Of a stretch of 64,000 bases of DNA, positions 33,676 to 43,254 are shown one piece after another. The notes beneath the pieces are model-generated. The model had not been told where the DNA came from. It did no database searches and was given only the letters and a program-made list of their open reading frames with translations. The first letter of the stretch is position 1. Each line of letters opens with the position of its first letter. Source of the DNA: an uncultured Sutterella sp. (GTDB taxonomy: Bacteria; Pseudomonadota; Gammaproteobacteria; Burkholderiales; Burkholderiaceae_F); contig UQYP01000005.1 in assembly GCA_900545335.1 (NCBI GenBank), positions 62,001-126,000 of the forward strand, read 5' to 3'. The position numbers and the translations under genes are program-made.

Positions 33676-35070
33676 TTAAACTCCGCAATGCAAAACATTC
33701 AAACGAGCCTTAGCACGGGCAATCTGCTCGGTGACGCGTTCAGGCGCTGTGCCGCCGAAAGAATGTCTGGCAGCAACACAGGCTTCCAACGTAATGTATT
33801 GATGAATATCTTCACCAATCGCATCGGAAAACTGTCTGTACTCTTCAAGCGTCATCTTTTCCAGATCCGTATTGTGCTTGATGCAATAGTTCACAATATG
33901 GCCCACGATATGGTGAGCCTGTCTGAACGGAATGCCTTTTCGGGCCAGATAGTCAGCTAAGTCCGTGGCGTTGGAATAGCCGCGTCCTGCACCGATTCGA
34001 GCTTGATCGGCGTTAACCGTCATTTTTTCAAGCATGGGTTTTAAGATGCGCAGACTCATGTGAAGTGTATCAACGGAGTCAAAAGTGGGCTCCTTATCCT
34101 CGCTCATATCGGTATTAAAGGCCAAAGGCAACCCCTTCATCATCGTAAGCATCGCCTGAAGGTTTCCGAAAACGCGTCCGGCTTTACCGCGAATCTTTTC
34201 GGCAATATCCGGATTTTTCTTATTGGGCATAATGGACGAGCCCGTACAGAAGTCATCCGAGAGATCGAAGAAATGAATATCCTGACTCGTAAAGAGCACA
34301 ATTTCTTCACACAGGCGACTCAAATGCATAATGCAGATAGCCGCAGCCGAATCCGTTTCAATTAAATGGTCACGGTCTCCGATCGTATCGACCGAATTTT
34401 CACTCGGACCGTCAAAATCCATCTCACGCGCAGTCATTTCCCGATCAATCGGGAAGGTAGTGCCTGCCATAGCGGCTGCCCCCAGCGGGCAGACATTCAG
34501 ACGCTTATAGGCATCTTCAAAGCGGCCGATATCGCGCTCGAGCATCCAGAAATAAGCCATCATCCAATGCGAAAACAAAATCGGCTGACCGGTCTGAAAG
34601 TGTGTATAGCCCGGAAACATCACACCCATATACTGCTCGGCTTTAGCGATAATTGTGCGTTGCAGTTCCCGAATCGCTTTGATAATTTCGCAGATTGCGT
34701 GACGCGTATAGAGGCGGACATCAAGCTGAGCCTGATCGTTTCGGGAGCGCGCCGTATGCATCTTGCCGCCCACGGGACCGACAAGTTCGGTTACACGGCG
34801 CTCAATAGCCATCTGAATGTCTTCGTCAGCCACATCAAATACAAAACGACCGTCCTCAACTTCTTCTCGGACGGCCTCCAATCCCTTCAAAATCGCCTGG
34901 GCTTCTTCTCGGGTCAAAATGTTTTGGGCAGCCAGCATGTGCACATGGGCTGTGCTGCCGATAATGGAAAAAGGCGTGACTCGTTTTTCAATCAAAATGG
35001 TGGCATTAAATTCCTGCACCAAGTGATCCATCGGCAGATCAAAACGTCCGCCCCACATTGCATCAGACAT
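33676..35070 (-). CDS. argH: Argininosuccinate lyase
   Basis: ArgH splits argininosuccinate into arginine and fumarate. The protein is about 464 aa, starting MSDAMWGGRF at ATG 35070 behind GGAG. An upstream in-frame ATG at 35088 is less likely. Family signatures include TARSRNDQ, GYTHFQTGQPI, and the C3 loop GSSIMPNKKNPD (usually GSSLMPQKKNPD). No other arginine biosynthesis gene is nearby. The operon partners are catabolic-type enzymes, so a lyase role on a related adduct is possible. Confidence 0.88.
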   Translation of the reverse strand: MSDAMWGGRFDLPMDHLVQEFNATILIEKRVTPFSIIGSTAHVHMLAAQNILTREEAQAILKGLEAVREEVEDGRFVFDVADEDIQMAIERRVTELVGPVGGKMHTARSRNDQAQLDVRLYTRHAICEIIKAIRELQRTIIAKAEQYMGVMFPGYTHFQTGQPILFSHWMMAYFWMLERDIGRFEDAYKRLNVCPLGAAAMAGTTFPIDREMTAREMDFDGPSENSVDTIGDRDHLIETDSAAAICIMHLSRLCEEIVLFTSQDIHFFDLSDDFCTGSSIMPNKKNPDIAEKIRGKAGRVFGNLQAMLTMMKGLPLAFNTDMSEDKEPTFDSVDTLHMSLRILKPMLEKMTVNADQARIGAGRGYSNATDLADYLARKGIPFRQAHHIVGHIVNYCIKHNTDLEKMTLEEYRQFSDAIGEDIHQYITLEACVAARHSFGGTAPERVTEQIARAKARLNVLHCGV

Positions 35071-35534
35071 ATCGTTTCTCCAAGTCAAAAGTGACTTTAT
35101 TTTAGTATCGGAAACAATTTAAAAAAAGACCCTGAAATCTCTTGAAAACTCTATTTTTGTTCCCTAAAAAACACACTATAGATCGGAAAATATGCCCTAT
35201 ATCCCTATATTCATGGTATATATTGTGTATTGTTTAACAGCAAGAGAAAAAATTTTCGTCCGGGTATTGATATCGCGATCATTTATCCCTAATATCGCGG
35301 TGTCAAACAACCAAAAACTGTTAAATGTGTTGACCACCGTATCGGGGGAGACAACCTCCGAGAAAAACGCGAGATGGACGTTTGGACGACGAACATCTTT
35401 TTAAAACACGTTGTGATTGTCGGACTAGCTTCGAAGCGAGAAACTACTCGTCGAAGACAAGATCCTGAGTCCTTGGGTAAAAGCCTGTACCCTCGGCGCT
35501 AGAACGCAATGACAGCACTTTGGGGGAAGGCATT
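35071..35534. promoter_or_regulatory. Divergent control region with structured permease leader
   Basis: This 464-bp gap between argH and the permease has no convincing ORF. ATATCGCG is repeated directly at 35270-35277 and 35292-35299, 22 bp apart, the first overlapping the palindrome ATCGCGAT (35272-35279). On the plus strand before the permease are a hairpin around TCGGGGG/CCTCCGA near 35340-35360 and a second (CTTCGA/TCGAAG with CGAG/CTCG, 35429-35456). This could be a regulator site plus a folded mRNA leader. No known riboswitch class was recognised. Confidence 0.4.
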
Positions 35535-36974
35535 ATGAACTCCCAAAACGTTACGGCGAACAACGAGTCCCAATTTCAACGCTCGATGCAATTGCGCCAC
35601 CTTATCATGTTGAGTCTGGGCGGCGTGATTGGCAGCGGACTCTTTTTTGGAACGGGTCATATCATTGCAAACGTCGGTGCTTTCGGCACGGTGCTTGCAT
35701 ATCTGATCGGTGCCTTTATGGTTTACCTGATCATGCTGAGTCTGGGCGAATTGTCCGTGGCTCATCCTGAACCCGGTTCTTTCCACCTTTATGCGAGTAA
35801 GTACATCTCCCCGGCCTCGGGTTTTGCCGTTGCCTGGCTGTACTGGCTCAATTGGACAGTCACGCTCGGCACAGCCTTCACTGCCGTGGGCTTTGCCATG
35901 CAATACTGGTTCCCGCAGGTTCCGGTATGGTCCTGGTGTTTAATTTTCGGGGCGATCATTTTCCTTTTGAACGTGATCGATACACGCTTTTTTGCCGAAA
36001 GTGAATTCTTCCTTTCGATCATTAAAGTGGTCACCATTCAGGTTTTCATCGTCCTGGGTGCCTGCGCATTCTTTGACGTGATTCCTTTCGGTGAATCGGG
36101 CTCGCCCGGTCTGACCCATCTTGTGGGAGAAGGCGGTCTGCTGCCAAACGGCATCACTCCCCTGCTCTTTACCATGGTGACGGTCTGCTTTGCCTATTCC
36201 GGCACAGAATTGATCGGAGTGGCTGCGGGTGAAACCAATAATCCCGAAAAAGTGATCCCGATGGCCGTGCGCGCTTCGCTGCTGCGCCTCGTGATTTTCT
36301 TTGTAGGGACGGTTTTAATCGTTGCAACGCTTTTGCCCTCAGAAGCTGCTACGGTCTCCAAGAGCCCCTTTATCACGGTTTTTGAGCAGATGGGCATCCC
36401 CTACGCTGCGGATATTTTTAACTTTGTGATCATCACGGCCATTCTGTCTTCTGCGAACACCGGACTTTTTGCCTCCGGCCGCATGGTGTGGTCTTTGGGC
36501 CACGACGGAATGATGCCTGCAGGCTTAGCTAAGCTCAATAAGCGCGGCGTTCCGGTTAATGCCTTGGCTTTCAGCATGCTGGGCGGTTTGCTTGCGCTTG
36601 CTTCAAGCGTTATGGCTGCAGATACCGTGTTTGTGATTCTCACCTCTATCGTGGGTTTTTCCACGGTTGCGGTGTGGCTGAGCATCTGCATTGCCCACTA
36701 CCGATTCAGAAAGCAATTCATGGCTAGTGGCCGCAGCCTCTCTGAATTGAAATACGTGAGCCCCTGGTTCCCGTGGGTGCCGATTGTGGGCGGTGCAATG
36801 TGCGTGATCGTGATGGTCGGCATGGGTATTGATCCTGCCCAGCGTATTGCTCTGTACTGCGGCGTGCCGTTTACGGTACTGTGCTTTGTGATCTACCACC
36901 TCACTCAAAAAGTGAAAAAAGGCGGTATGAATCAGAAAGTGCAAACCAAACGCAGCCGTGCGATGGCAAGCTGA
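35535..36974 (+). CDS. AAT-family amino acid permease (APC superfamily)
   Basis: The 479-aa inner-membrane protein has about 12 helices and the AAT-family signatures: MLSLGGVIGSGLFFGTG in helix 1, HPEPGSFHLYASKYISP, and FAYSGTELIGVAAGETNNPEK with the conserved glutamates. AAT carriers are proton-driven importers of amino acids such as lysine, aromatic amino acids, proline or GABA; substrate is not clear here. ATG 35535 is preferred to TTG 35520, as GGGGGAAGG lies between them. It is divergent from the argH operon and may feed it. Confidence 0.88.
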   Translation: MNSQNVTANNESQFQRSMQLRHLIMLSLGGVIGSGLFFGTGHIIANVGAFGTVLAYLIGAFMVYLIMLSLGELSVAHPEPGSFHLYASKYISPASGFAVAWLYWLNWTVTLGTAFTAVGFAMQYWFPQVPVWSWCLIFGAIIFLLNVIDTRFFAESEFFLSIIKVVTIQVFIVLGACAFFDVIPFGESGSPGLTHLVGEGGLLPNGITPLLFTMVTVCFAYSGTELIGVAAGETNNPEKVIPMAVRASLLRLVIFFVGTVLIVATLLPSEAATVSKSPFITVFEQMGIPYAADIFNFVIITAILSSANTGLFASGRMVWSLGHDGMMPAGLAKLNKRGVPVNALAFSMLGGLLALASSVMAADTVFVILTSIVGFSTVAVWLSICIAHYRFRKQFMASGRSLSELKYVSPWFPWVPIVGGAMCVIVMVGMGIDPAQRIALYCGVPFTVLCFVIYHLTQKVKKGGMNQKVQTKRSRAMAS

Positions 36975-36995
36975 TTTTTAAGAATTCGGCACAAC

Positions 36996-37030
36996 AAAAA
37001 ACCTCGGTTGTTTGCCAATCGAGGTTTTTC
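36996..37030. terminator. Bidirectional terminator between permease and lolA
   Basis: AAAAACCTCG pairs with CGAGGTTTTT, with an inner TTG/CAA. There are T-runs on both strands. Confidence 0.85.
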
Positions 37031-37040
37031 TTTTCCTTCA

Positions 37041-37676
37041 TTAAAAGCGACTCTCGTCCTTTAAGACGTCCACCCCTTTGGGAACTTTAAAAGAAAAATC
37101 CGAAGCCTTCAGTTTGACATTGGTTTGAAAACCATCAAACTGCAGATGCGTCTCCTGGCCGAAGTTATCCTTTAACATCATTTTCTTGGGCAAGCCTTTT
37201 TCAAAGCCGATTTTGACCTCTGAAAAAGCATTGGAATCATCTTTGGGAACCGCACGCAGCCACTGAAGACCATCGGTGCTGTCAATATTTTGGACATTGA
37301 AATCTTTTCTGAAATCCTGCGCGCCGAATAAAAGCGAGGCAGGAGATGCGGGAATCGCTCCTGTTAAAGCTTTCTGCGTCACCTGGGCGAGTTCCGTGTC
37401 GTAAAGCCAGAGAGTTTTGCCGTCGGTGACAATGAGCTCTTCAAAAGGAGCTTCGTAGTGCCACTTAAATTTGCCGGGGCGCAAAAAAGCAAAATCTCCG
37501 CTTCCTGCACCTTCCTTATTTTCACCCTCGCGCGTAAAAACTTTCTGTTGAAAACTGCCCTGGGCGCTTGTCACTGTCTTTAAAAAGTGACTTAAGTCGT
37601 CAGTGGCTGCTGCGTAAGAAAGAGCGGTCCAACCCAAAACCGCGGCACCGAGAATGACTTTAGCAAAATGACTCAT
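37041..37676 (-). CDS. lolA: Outer-membrane lipoprotein carrier protein LolA
   Basis: LolA ferries lipoproteins across the periplasm from LolCDE to LolB. The 211-aa protein has a signal peptide (LGAAVLGWTALSYAAA), the early AQGSFQQKVF strand, and PGKFKWHYEAPFEELIVTDGKTLWLYD, a strong family signature. Start ATG 37676 overlaps the ftsK stop by 1 nt, with GAGGA upstream. The ftsK-lolA order is common in proteobacteria. Confidence 0.95.
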   Translation of the reverse strand: MSHFAKVILGAAVLGWTALSYAAATDDLSHFLKTVTSAQGSFQQKVFTREGENKEGAGSGDFAFLRPGKFKWHYEAPFEELIVTDGKTLWLYDTELAQVTQKALTGAIPASPASLLFGAQDFRKDFNVQNIDSTDGLQWLRAVPKDDSNAFSEVKIGFEKGLPKKMMLKDNFGQETHLQFDGFQTNVKLKASDFSFKVPKGVDVLKDESRF

Positions 37677-40180
37677 CACAAATCCTCGTTTTTTCTCGCG
37701 TTAATGGTTCTGCGTCCGCTTGAATCAGCCGGACTCACAATGCCTTCGGCTTCCATGTCTTCAACGATATTGGCTGCGCGCGGGTAGCCTACGCCCAAGC
37801 GTCTTTGCAGATAGGTGACGGAACACTTATTGCTTTCGATCACAATCTGCACCGCTTTATCAAAAAGCGGATCTTTTTTGCCGCCGTTTGTGCCGCGCGG
37901 CTCATCGGATTCTGCGCTTTCCTCTTCTTCGCTCACGAGCACATCATCGACATAGTTGGGCTTAGCCATCTGACGCAGAGAGTGCGTAACGCGTTCCAAC
38001 TCTTCATCGGTAACAAAGGCCCCCTGAATACGTTCGAGCACCTGAAGACTCGGCATCTTAAAGAGGAAGTCACCGTTACCCAAAAGGTTTTCCGCACCGG
38101 TCTGATCCAAAATGATTCGGCTGTCAGAGCCCGTAGCCACCTGGAAGGCGGCACGCGAGGGAATATTGGTTCGCAAAAGACCGGAAATCACATCGGCACT
38201 CGGGCGCTGTGTGGCTAAAATCAGGTGAATGCCTGCCGCACGGGCTTTTTGAGCCAGACGGATAAGCGACTCTTCCACACCCTTTTTATCGACCATCAGC
38301 AAATCAGTCAATTCGTCGACCACCACGACAATGTAAGGCAGCTCTTCAAGCTCAATGTCTTCGCCCGCATTTTTAGCAAGCGGATTCATTAAGGGCTCAC
38401 CGTTTTCACGGGCTTCTCTCACCTTTGCGTTATAGCTTTCAAGGTTGCGCACTTTGATGCTGTGTGCGAGTTTGTAGCGCCGCTCCATTTCTTTGACGCA
38501 CCACTGCAGACCGTGCTTGGCCTCATTCATCTGGTCAACGACAGGACAAAGCAGATGAGGAATATCTTCATAGTAGGCAAACTCAACCTTTTTCGGGTCA
38601 ATCAGAATCAGGCGCAGTTGATTGGGTTCAAACTTATAAAGCAGCGACAAAATCATGCTGTTGACACCAACGGACTTACCCGACCCCGTCGTACCGGCCA
38701 CAAGCAGATGAGGCATCTTCGCGAGATCCACCACAAAAGGTTCGCCCGTAATGCGTTTACCCAGGCAAAGCGGCAAAAGTGCCTTGGATTTAGCAAAGTC
38801 CTGAGAGCCCAACAATTCTGAAATACGCACGAGCTGTCGGCGCGGATTAGGCACTTCAATGCCCATATAAGGCGTATTGGGCACAGTATCTAAAACGCGC
38901 ACGGACTGCACGGATAAAACACGGGCCAAATCGGCTTCAAGGCTTTTGACGCTCGAGCTTTTCACGCCTTCGGCCAATTCAATTTCGTAGCGCGTTACAA
39001 CCGGTCCGGGATTGGCGGCCTTCACTTTGACAGAAACGCCGTAGCTTGCGAGCTTACTTTCAATCAATCCGCTCATCACCGCCAATGACGCTTTGTCAAT
39101 CGAGGGCTCTGTGTTGCCTGCCGGATCAAAAAGGCGCAAAGAGGGCCGAACGGGCTGTGCAGTATCTTCAAAAAGCGTTTCCTGCTGTGCCTCAAATGCC
39201 ACTTCCGACTTCTTCACTTTTGCCTGAGGGTTAATGACAGGACGAGGCGTTGCGGGCACGATCGGTTCAGGCTGAACATCCGTATCGGCACTTTGAGCTG
39301 CCGCAGCAGGTTCAGGCTTAAATTGCTGAACCAATTCTTCCTGGGCGGTTTTGCCTTTTTGCTCAACGACTTTAGCCTCGTGGCGATCGGTGAAAAAGTG
39401 CCAGAAACGATCCAGACGCGTTCCGATTTTTTCTGCGACGTTAAGCCATGAAAAATCAAAGAAGATGGAAGCTCCGCACATGGCGCACACCACCATTAAT
39501 ATCGTCAGGCCCAAGGCGCCGACCACGGGAGTCGAGGCCGTCATTACGGTTTGGCCCAAAATGCCGCCGGCCATCCCCGGCAAGGGCTCAGCCAGGTAAT
39601 AGAGGCGCAGCGCTTCAAGAGAAGTGCTGGCGCAGAGCAAAATAATGAGACCGAAAAGATGACTGATTTTGCCGAAAGGCGGCTTTTTATAGTTCGGACT
39701 CACCGCTCGCCAGGCGCTCATTAAACCCACGGGCACCAGCCAGTAAGCCGACCACCCGAGAGCAAAAAGAGCAATATCGGACACCCAGGCTCCCAGAAGA
39801 CCGATCCAATTTTTAGGCGTCACATTAGGAGCGGCATGAGAAAACGAGGGGTCTGCCTGGTTGTAGGAAATGAGCATCAACAAATAAAGAACAGAACAGA
39901 CAAGCAACACGAGCCCTACAACCGATCCGAGCTTCACTTTTTTATGCGATCTCACCTCAACGACAGGATCATTGGCCACCGCTCCGACTGTTACGGAAAG
40001 CAGCGCGGCCTTAGCGCGGGATGATTTTCGAGCGGACGGTTGCAGTATGTTTTTTTTCGCTTTTTCTTTTATCAGTGCCGGTTTTTTCATTAAACAATCA
40101 ATCTGAGATGAACCCTCTAATTGTACGGGCTTTAGCTTGTCTTTGAGCGTTTCTTGAACAATGTTTTCAATTTTTCGCAT
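37676..40180 (-). CDS. ftsK: DNA translocase FtsK
   Basis: FtsK sits at the division septum and pumps DNA so that the terminus region is cleared. The 834-aa protein has an N-terminal block of about four membrane helices (about 82-245), a Pro/Glu/Gln-rich linker (about 270-370), and the RecA-like motor with Walker A GTTGSGKS and Walker B VVVVDELTDL. The C-terminal gamma winged helix (SVTYLQRRLGVGYPRA) reads KOPS sites. The first 80 residues are basic and variable, so a start at a later Met (40090) is possible. It is coupled to lolA. Confidence 0.95.
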   Translation of the reverse strand: MRKIENIVQETLKDKLKPVQLEGSSQIDCLMKKPALIKEKAKKNILQPSARKSSRAKAALLSVTVGAVANDPVVEVRSHKKVKLGSVVGLVLLVCSVLYLLMLISYNQADPSFSHAAPNVTPKNWIGLLGAWVSDIALFALGWSAYWLVPVGLMSAWRAVSPNYKKPPFGKISHLFGLIILLCASTSLEALRLYYLAEPLPGMAGGILGQTVMTASTPVVGALGLTILMVVCAMCGASIFFDFSWLNVAEKIGTRLDRFWHFFTDRHEAKVVEQKGKTAQEELVQQFKPEPAAAAQSADTDVQPEPIVPATPRPVINPQAKVKKSEVAFEAQQETLFEDTAQPVRPSLRLFDPAGNTEPSIDKASLAVMSGLIESKLASYGVSVKVKAANPGPVVTRYEIELAEGVKSSSVKSLEADLARVLSVQSVRVLDTVPNTPYMGIEVPNPRRQLVRISELLGSQDFAKSKALLPLCLGKRITGEPFVVDLAKMPHLLVAGTTGSGKSVGVNSMILSLLYKFEPNQLRLILIDPKKVEFAYYEDIPHLLCPVVDQMNEAKHGLQWCVKEMERRYKLAHSIKVRNLESYNAKVREARENGEPLMNPLAKNAGEDIELEELPYIVVVVDELTDLLMVDKKGVEESLIRLAQKARAAGIHLILATQRPSADVISGLLRTNIPSRAAFQVATGSDSRIILDQTGAENLLGNGDFLFKMPSLQVLERIQGAFVTDEELERVTHSLRQMAKPNYVDDVLVSEEEESAESDEPRGTNGGKKDPLFDKAVQIVIESNKCSVTYLQRRLGVGYPRAANIVEDMEAEGIVSPADSSGRRTINARKNEDL

Positions 40181-40238
40181 CTTTTTGCGAACGCTCTCGG
40201 ATACAATGGTCTGGTTAATGCTTTATTGAGGTGCAGAT

Positions 40239-41198
40239 ATGTCAGAGACGATCCAACACGAAAAACTTATCATTATCGGTTCTGGCCCGGCGGGCTACAC
40301 GGCAGGCGTTTATGCTGCCCGAGCCAATTTAGAGCCGCTGCTCATCACCGGTATGGAGCAAGGCGGGCAGCTCATGACCACGTCGGAAATTGAAAACTGG
40401 CCCGCTGACGTCAACGGCGCCCAAGGCCCCGAACTCATGCAGCGCTTTATGGATCATGCCGAACGCTTCGGTACCCGAATCGAATATGATGTGATCACGG
40501 CCGCACACCTGAAAGAAAAACCGATTCGCCTTGAAGCCGATTCCGGCAAAACGTTTACGTGCGACGCGCTCATCATTGCTACGGGAGCAAGCGCCAAGTA
40601 TCTGGGACTGGAGTCTGAAACGCTCTACAAAGGACGGGGCGTCTCGGCGTGCGCAACCTGCGACGGGTTCTTTTACCGTAAAAAACCTGTGGCTGTGGTG
40701 GGCGGCGGCAATGCCGCTCTTGAAGAAGCGCTTTACCTCGCCAATATCGCAAGCGTTGTTCACCTCGTGCATAGGCGGGACACCTTCAAAGCCGAGCCCA
40801 TCATGGTCAATAAACTCATGCAGGCAGTCAAAGACGGCAAAATCATCCTGCATCTTTTCCGTGAAGTCAAAGAAGTCCTCGGCAACGATCAGGGAGTGAC
40901 CGGCGCACTCTTAAAGAGCACTGACGGCAAAGACGATGAAACCCTTACGGTTGACGGGATTTTTATCGCCATCGGGCACTCGCCCAACACCAAGATTTTT
41001 GCCGATGAGCTTGAACTCAAGGACGGCTATATCGTCACCCAAGGAACGGGTACCCACGCAGCCACAGCCACCAATATCGAAGGGGTCTTTGCTGCAGGCG
41101 ACTGCCAGGACCCGGTTTATCGTCAGGCTGTCACAAGTGCAGCTACGGGCTGCATGGCTGCGCTCGATGCTCAGCGCTACTTGGAGAAACTGGAGTAA
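40239..41198 (+). CDS. trxB: Thioredoxin reductase
   Basis: TrxB passes electrons from NADPH through FAD to thioredoxin. The 319-aa protein has the FAD loop GSGPAGYTAGVYAARA, the redox pair in ACATCDGF, the NADPH loop VGGGNAALEEA and a C-terminal GVFAAGDCQDPVYRQ. GAGGTG precedes ATG 40239. It is divergent from ftsK (58 bp) and followed after 3 bp by an Smr gene, so the two are cotranscribed. Confidence 0.97.
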   Translation: MSETIQHEKLIIIGSGPAGYTAGVYAARANLEPLLITGMEQGGQLMTTSEIENWPADVNGAQGPELMQRFMDHAERFGTRIEYDVITAAHLKEKPIRLEADSGKTFTCDALIIATGASAKYLGLESETLYKGRGVSACATCDGFFYRKKPVAVVGGGNAALEEALYLANIASVVHLVHRRDTFKAEPIMVNKLMQAVKDGKIILHLFREVKEVLGNDQGVTGALLKSTDGKDDETLTVDGIFIAIGHSPNTKIFADELELKDGYIVTQGTGTHAATATNIEGVFAAGDCQDPVYRQAVTSAATGCMAALDAQRYLEKLE

Positions 41199-41201
41199 AT
41201 C

Positions 41202-41906
41202 ATGCGTGCCAAAGGTTTTGATGCGTTAAAGGGAATCAAAACGCGATTAGCAGAAGAGTCTGCCATTCGTGAAAAAGAAGAGGCGGCAAGACTTGAGCGG
41301 CGTGAAAAAGCTGAAGATGATCGGGCTTTATTTGCGGCTGAAATGAAGCGAATCGGGGTAACACCCACAGAGCGCGATCCGGCAGAAAAAGATCTGTTTG
41401 AAAAAGAAATGAAAAGGCTCGGTGTCGTCAAACTGAGCCGCAGCAGCGGCCGCAATGAGCCTGCGAAAAAACCGCCCCGCCCCATCGTTGAGCAAACGCC
41501 CGTTAAGCTTCGCGCCGAAGTGGGCTTATCGGACAACTACGATGGTGCAAGTGCTGATGACTGGGGCGATCGTGAATATATCGCAGTGGGCTGCGGAATT
41601 GACCTTGCGCAAAAACTTTCGCGCGGTCTGTGGCCTGTCGGAGCTCATTTGGATCTGCACGGCTATCGCACCGAAGAAGCCAGGCGTGCTCTCGTTGACT
41701 TCATCCTTCAGGCCCGTGAGGCTCACGTTCGCTGTGTCCGAATTGTCACAGGCAAAGGCATCAACAGCGGTGAAGAGGGACCGGTTTTAAAGGGGCTCGT
41801 GCGCCGCTGGTTAAGACAGATGCGTGAAGTTCAGGCCTTTGTGCAGGCTCCGGCCGAAGAAGGCGGCTCAGGCGCTCTTCGGGTACTCATTGCCAAGAAG
41901 TTTTAG
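41202..41906 (+). CDS. Smr-domain protein
   Basis: The 234-aa protein has a charged, probably coiled N-terminal half (many Glu/Lys/Arg, about residues 1-90) and a C-terminal Smr domain with LDLHGYRTEEARRAL and RIVTGKGINS. Smr domains, first seen in MutS2, nick or bind branched DNA or RNA; a related E. coli protein (SmrB) cleaves mRNA at collided ribosomes. Which role applies is not clear. It lies between trxB and a nitroreductase in a short plus-strand run. Confidence 0.85.
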   Translation: MRAKGFDALKGIKTRLAEESAIREKEEAARLERREKAEDDRALFAAEMKRIGVTPTERDPAEKDLFEKEMKRLGVVKLSRSSGRNEPAKKPPRPIVEQTPVKLRAEVGLSDNYDGASADDWGDREYIAVGCGIDLAQKLSRGLWPVGAHLDLHGYRTEEARRALVDFILQAREAHVRCVRIVTGKGINSGEEGPVLKGLVRRWLRQMREVQAFVQAPAEEGGSGALRVLIAKKF

Positions 41907-41916
41907 GAGTGCGGTT

Positions 41917-42561
41917 ATGGATATTTTGCAATTAATGCGTACGCGCTACACCACAAAGCACTACGATCCGACGCGCCGAGTGAGCGACGAAGATATGCAG
42001 ACGCTTTTGGAAGTGCTGCGCCTTTCACCTTCCTCGACCAATATTCAGCCGTGGAAGTTCTACGTCATTGACACGCCCGAGATGAAAGAAAAAATCATGC
42101 CGGCTGTCAAAGACTTCAATATTGAACGGATGCAGGCGCCGCAATTTATTTTCTTTACGGTGCCGACGAAATTGACTGACGAATACTTTGAAGAGCTCTA
42201 CAGGCAGGAAGAAGCCGACGGCCGATATCTGGGTTGGACGAGCCCTGAGCGGCCCGACGCGATCCGCATGACCTATTCACGCAAATTTGATGATGACCCG
42301 GAAGGTCTTCTGCGTTACGCCAGTAATCAAGCCTTTATTGCTTTGGGCTGCGTAACGGTTGCGGCCGCTTCGCTCGGAGTCGACTCAACGATTCTGGGCG
42401 GGCTTGATTTTGAGCTTCTTGACCGGATTTGCGGCTTTAAAGAAAAAGGCGAACGCTCGGTCGTAGGAATTGCTTTGGGATACCGGGCAGAAAATGACTC
42501 CAATGCGAAGCGCCCGAAATCGCGTCTGCCCAAAGAGCGCGTCATTGAATTTCTGCACTAG
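41917..42561 (+). CDS. NfsB-type FMN nitroreductase
   Basis: The 214-aa protein follows E. coli NfsB closely in layout: MDILQLMRTRYTTKHYDP at the start, SPSSTNIQPWKFYV, QEEADGRY, LGVDSTILGG with FGLKEKG-like CGFKEKGERS, and KRPKSRLPKE near the end. These flavoenzymes use NAD(P)H to reduce quinones and nitro compounds, including activation of nitro drugs. ATG 41917 follows TAGGAG at correct spacing; longer upstream starts would overlap the Smr gene. A strong terminator follows. Confidence 0.88.
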   Translation: MDILQLMRTRYTTKHYDPTRRVSDEDMQTLLEVLRLSPSSTNIQPWKFYVIDTPEMKEKIMPAVKDFNIERMQAPQFIFFTVPTKLTDEYFEELYRQEEADGRYLGWTSPERPDAIRMTYSRKFDDDPEGLLRYASNQAFIALGCVTVAAASLGVDSTILGGLDFELLDRICGFKEKGERSVVGIALGYRAENDSNAKRPKSRLPKERVIEFLH

Positions 42562-42571
42562 TTGTGCTTAG

Positions 42572-42600
42572 GCCGGATGTTTGAAGCATCCGGCTCTTTG
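42572..42600 (+). terminator. Terminator after the nitroreductase gene
   Basis: GCCGGATG (42572-42579) pairs with CATCCGGC (42587-42594), followed by TCTTTG. The convergent carbonic anhydrase gene ends at 42607. Confidence 0.75.
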
Positions 42601-42606
42601 TCTGCA

Positions 42607-43248
42607 CTAATCTGTGAGTTTTGAGGTTTCTTCAAAATCCTCCAGTTCGCTGTTCCAAACGTTAAGCGTGCCCTTTCTCATGTCGTAATAAAGCGCATGC
42701 AAGGCTAGGCTGCCCGACTGTACCGCCTCTTCAATCCAAGGGTAGGAGAGCAGATTTTCAAGTGAGAGCAGCACGGCCCCCTCTTCACATAACCGAGATT
42801 TTTCCGCATCCGAAAGGTTTTCGTTTTCGGCGTCGATTTTGTGCACAGCAGGACACGCAAGCGACACCCACCGATTGATGTAGCGCTCGCTACGGATAGC
42901 ATGAGGATTTAAAAGCCCGGCAATGCCGCCGCAGTTTGAGTGCCCCATGACCACAATATTTTTAACGCTCAGGTGCTTGACACCATACTCCACTGCGGCC
43001 ATCACAGCATCATATTCGCCAGCTTTTTCTGGCGGCGGCACAATCGCCGCCACGCTTCGCACGACAAAAAGCTCACCGGGCTTACAGCGCAGAATAATGG
43101 CCGGATCGGTTCTCGAGTCACAGCAGGCAATGACCAAAGTCTTCGGGCTTTGTGAATGGGCGAGCGACTCAAAGAACTCTTTTTCCTTCAGAAAATAGTT
43201 CGCCCGAAAATGATGAAAGCCACCGATTAAATCGTGAAAGTTCTGCAT
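42607..43248 (-). CDS. Beta-class carbonic anhydrase
   Basis: Converts CO2 and bicarbonate. The 213-aa protein shows the zinc ligands of the beta class: Cys and the Asp-Arg pair in ACCDSRTDP near residue 43, then His and Cys in MGHSNCGGIAGLL near residue 100. The length is standard. It ends just before the nitroreductase terminator and starts 6 bp after a Nim-like gene, so the two probably share a transcript. Confidence 0.94.
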   Translation of the reverse strand: MQNFHDLIGGFHHFRANYFLKEKEFFESLAHSQSPKTLVIACCDSRTDPAIILRCKPGELFVVRSVAAIVPPPEKAGEYDAVMAAVEYGVKHLSVKNIVVMGHSNCGGIAGLLNPHAIRSERYINRWVSLACPAVHKIDAENENLSDAEKSRLCEEGAVLLSLENLLSYPWIEEAVQSGSLALHALYYDMRKGTLNVWNSELEDFEETSKLTD

Positions 43249-43254
43249 GACCGA

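Noticed and set aside
35192..35404. A 70-codon frame in the argH-permease gap
   Set aside because: No ribosome site or recognisable domain, and it overlaps the repeats and hairpins of the control region.
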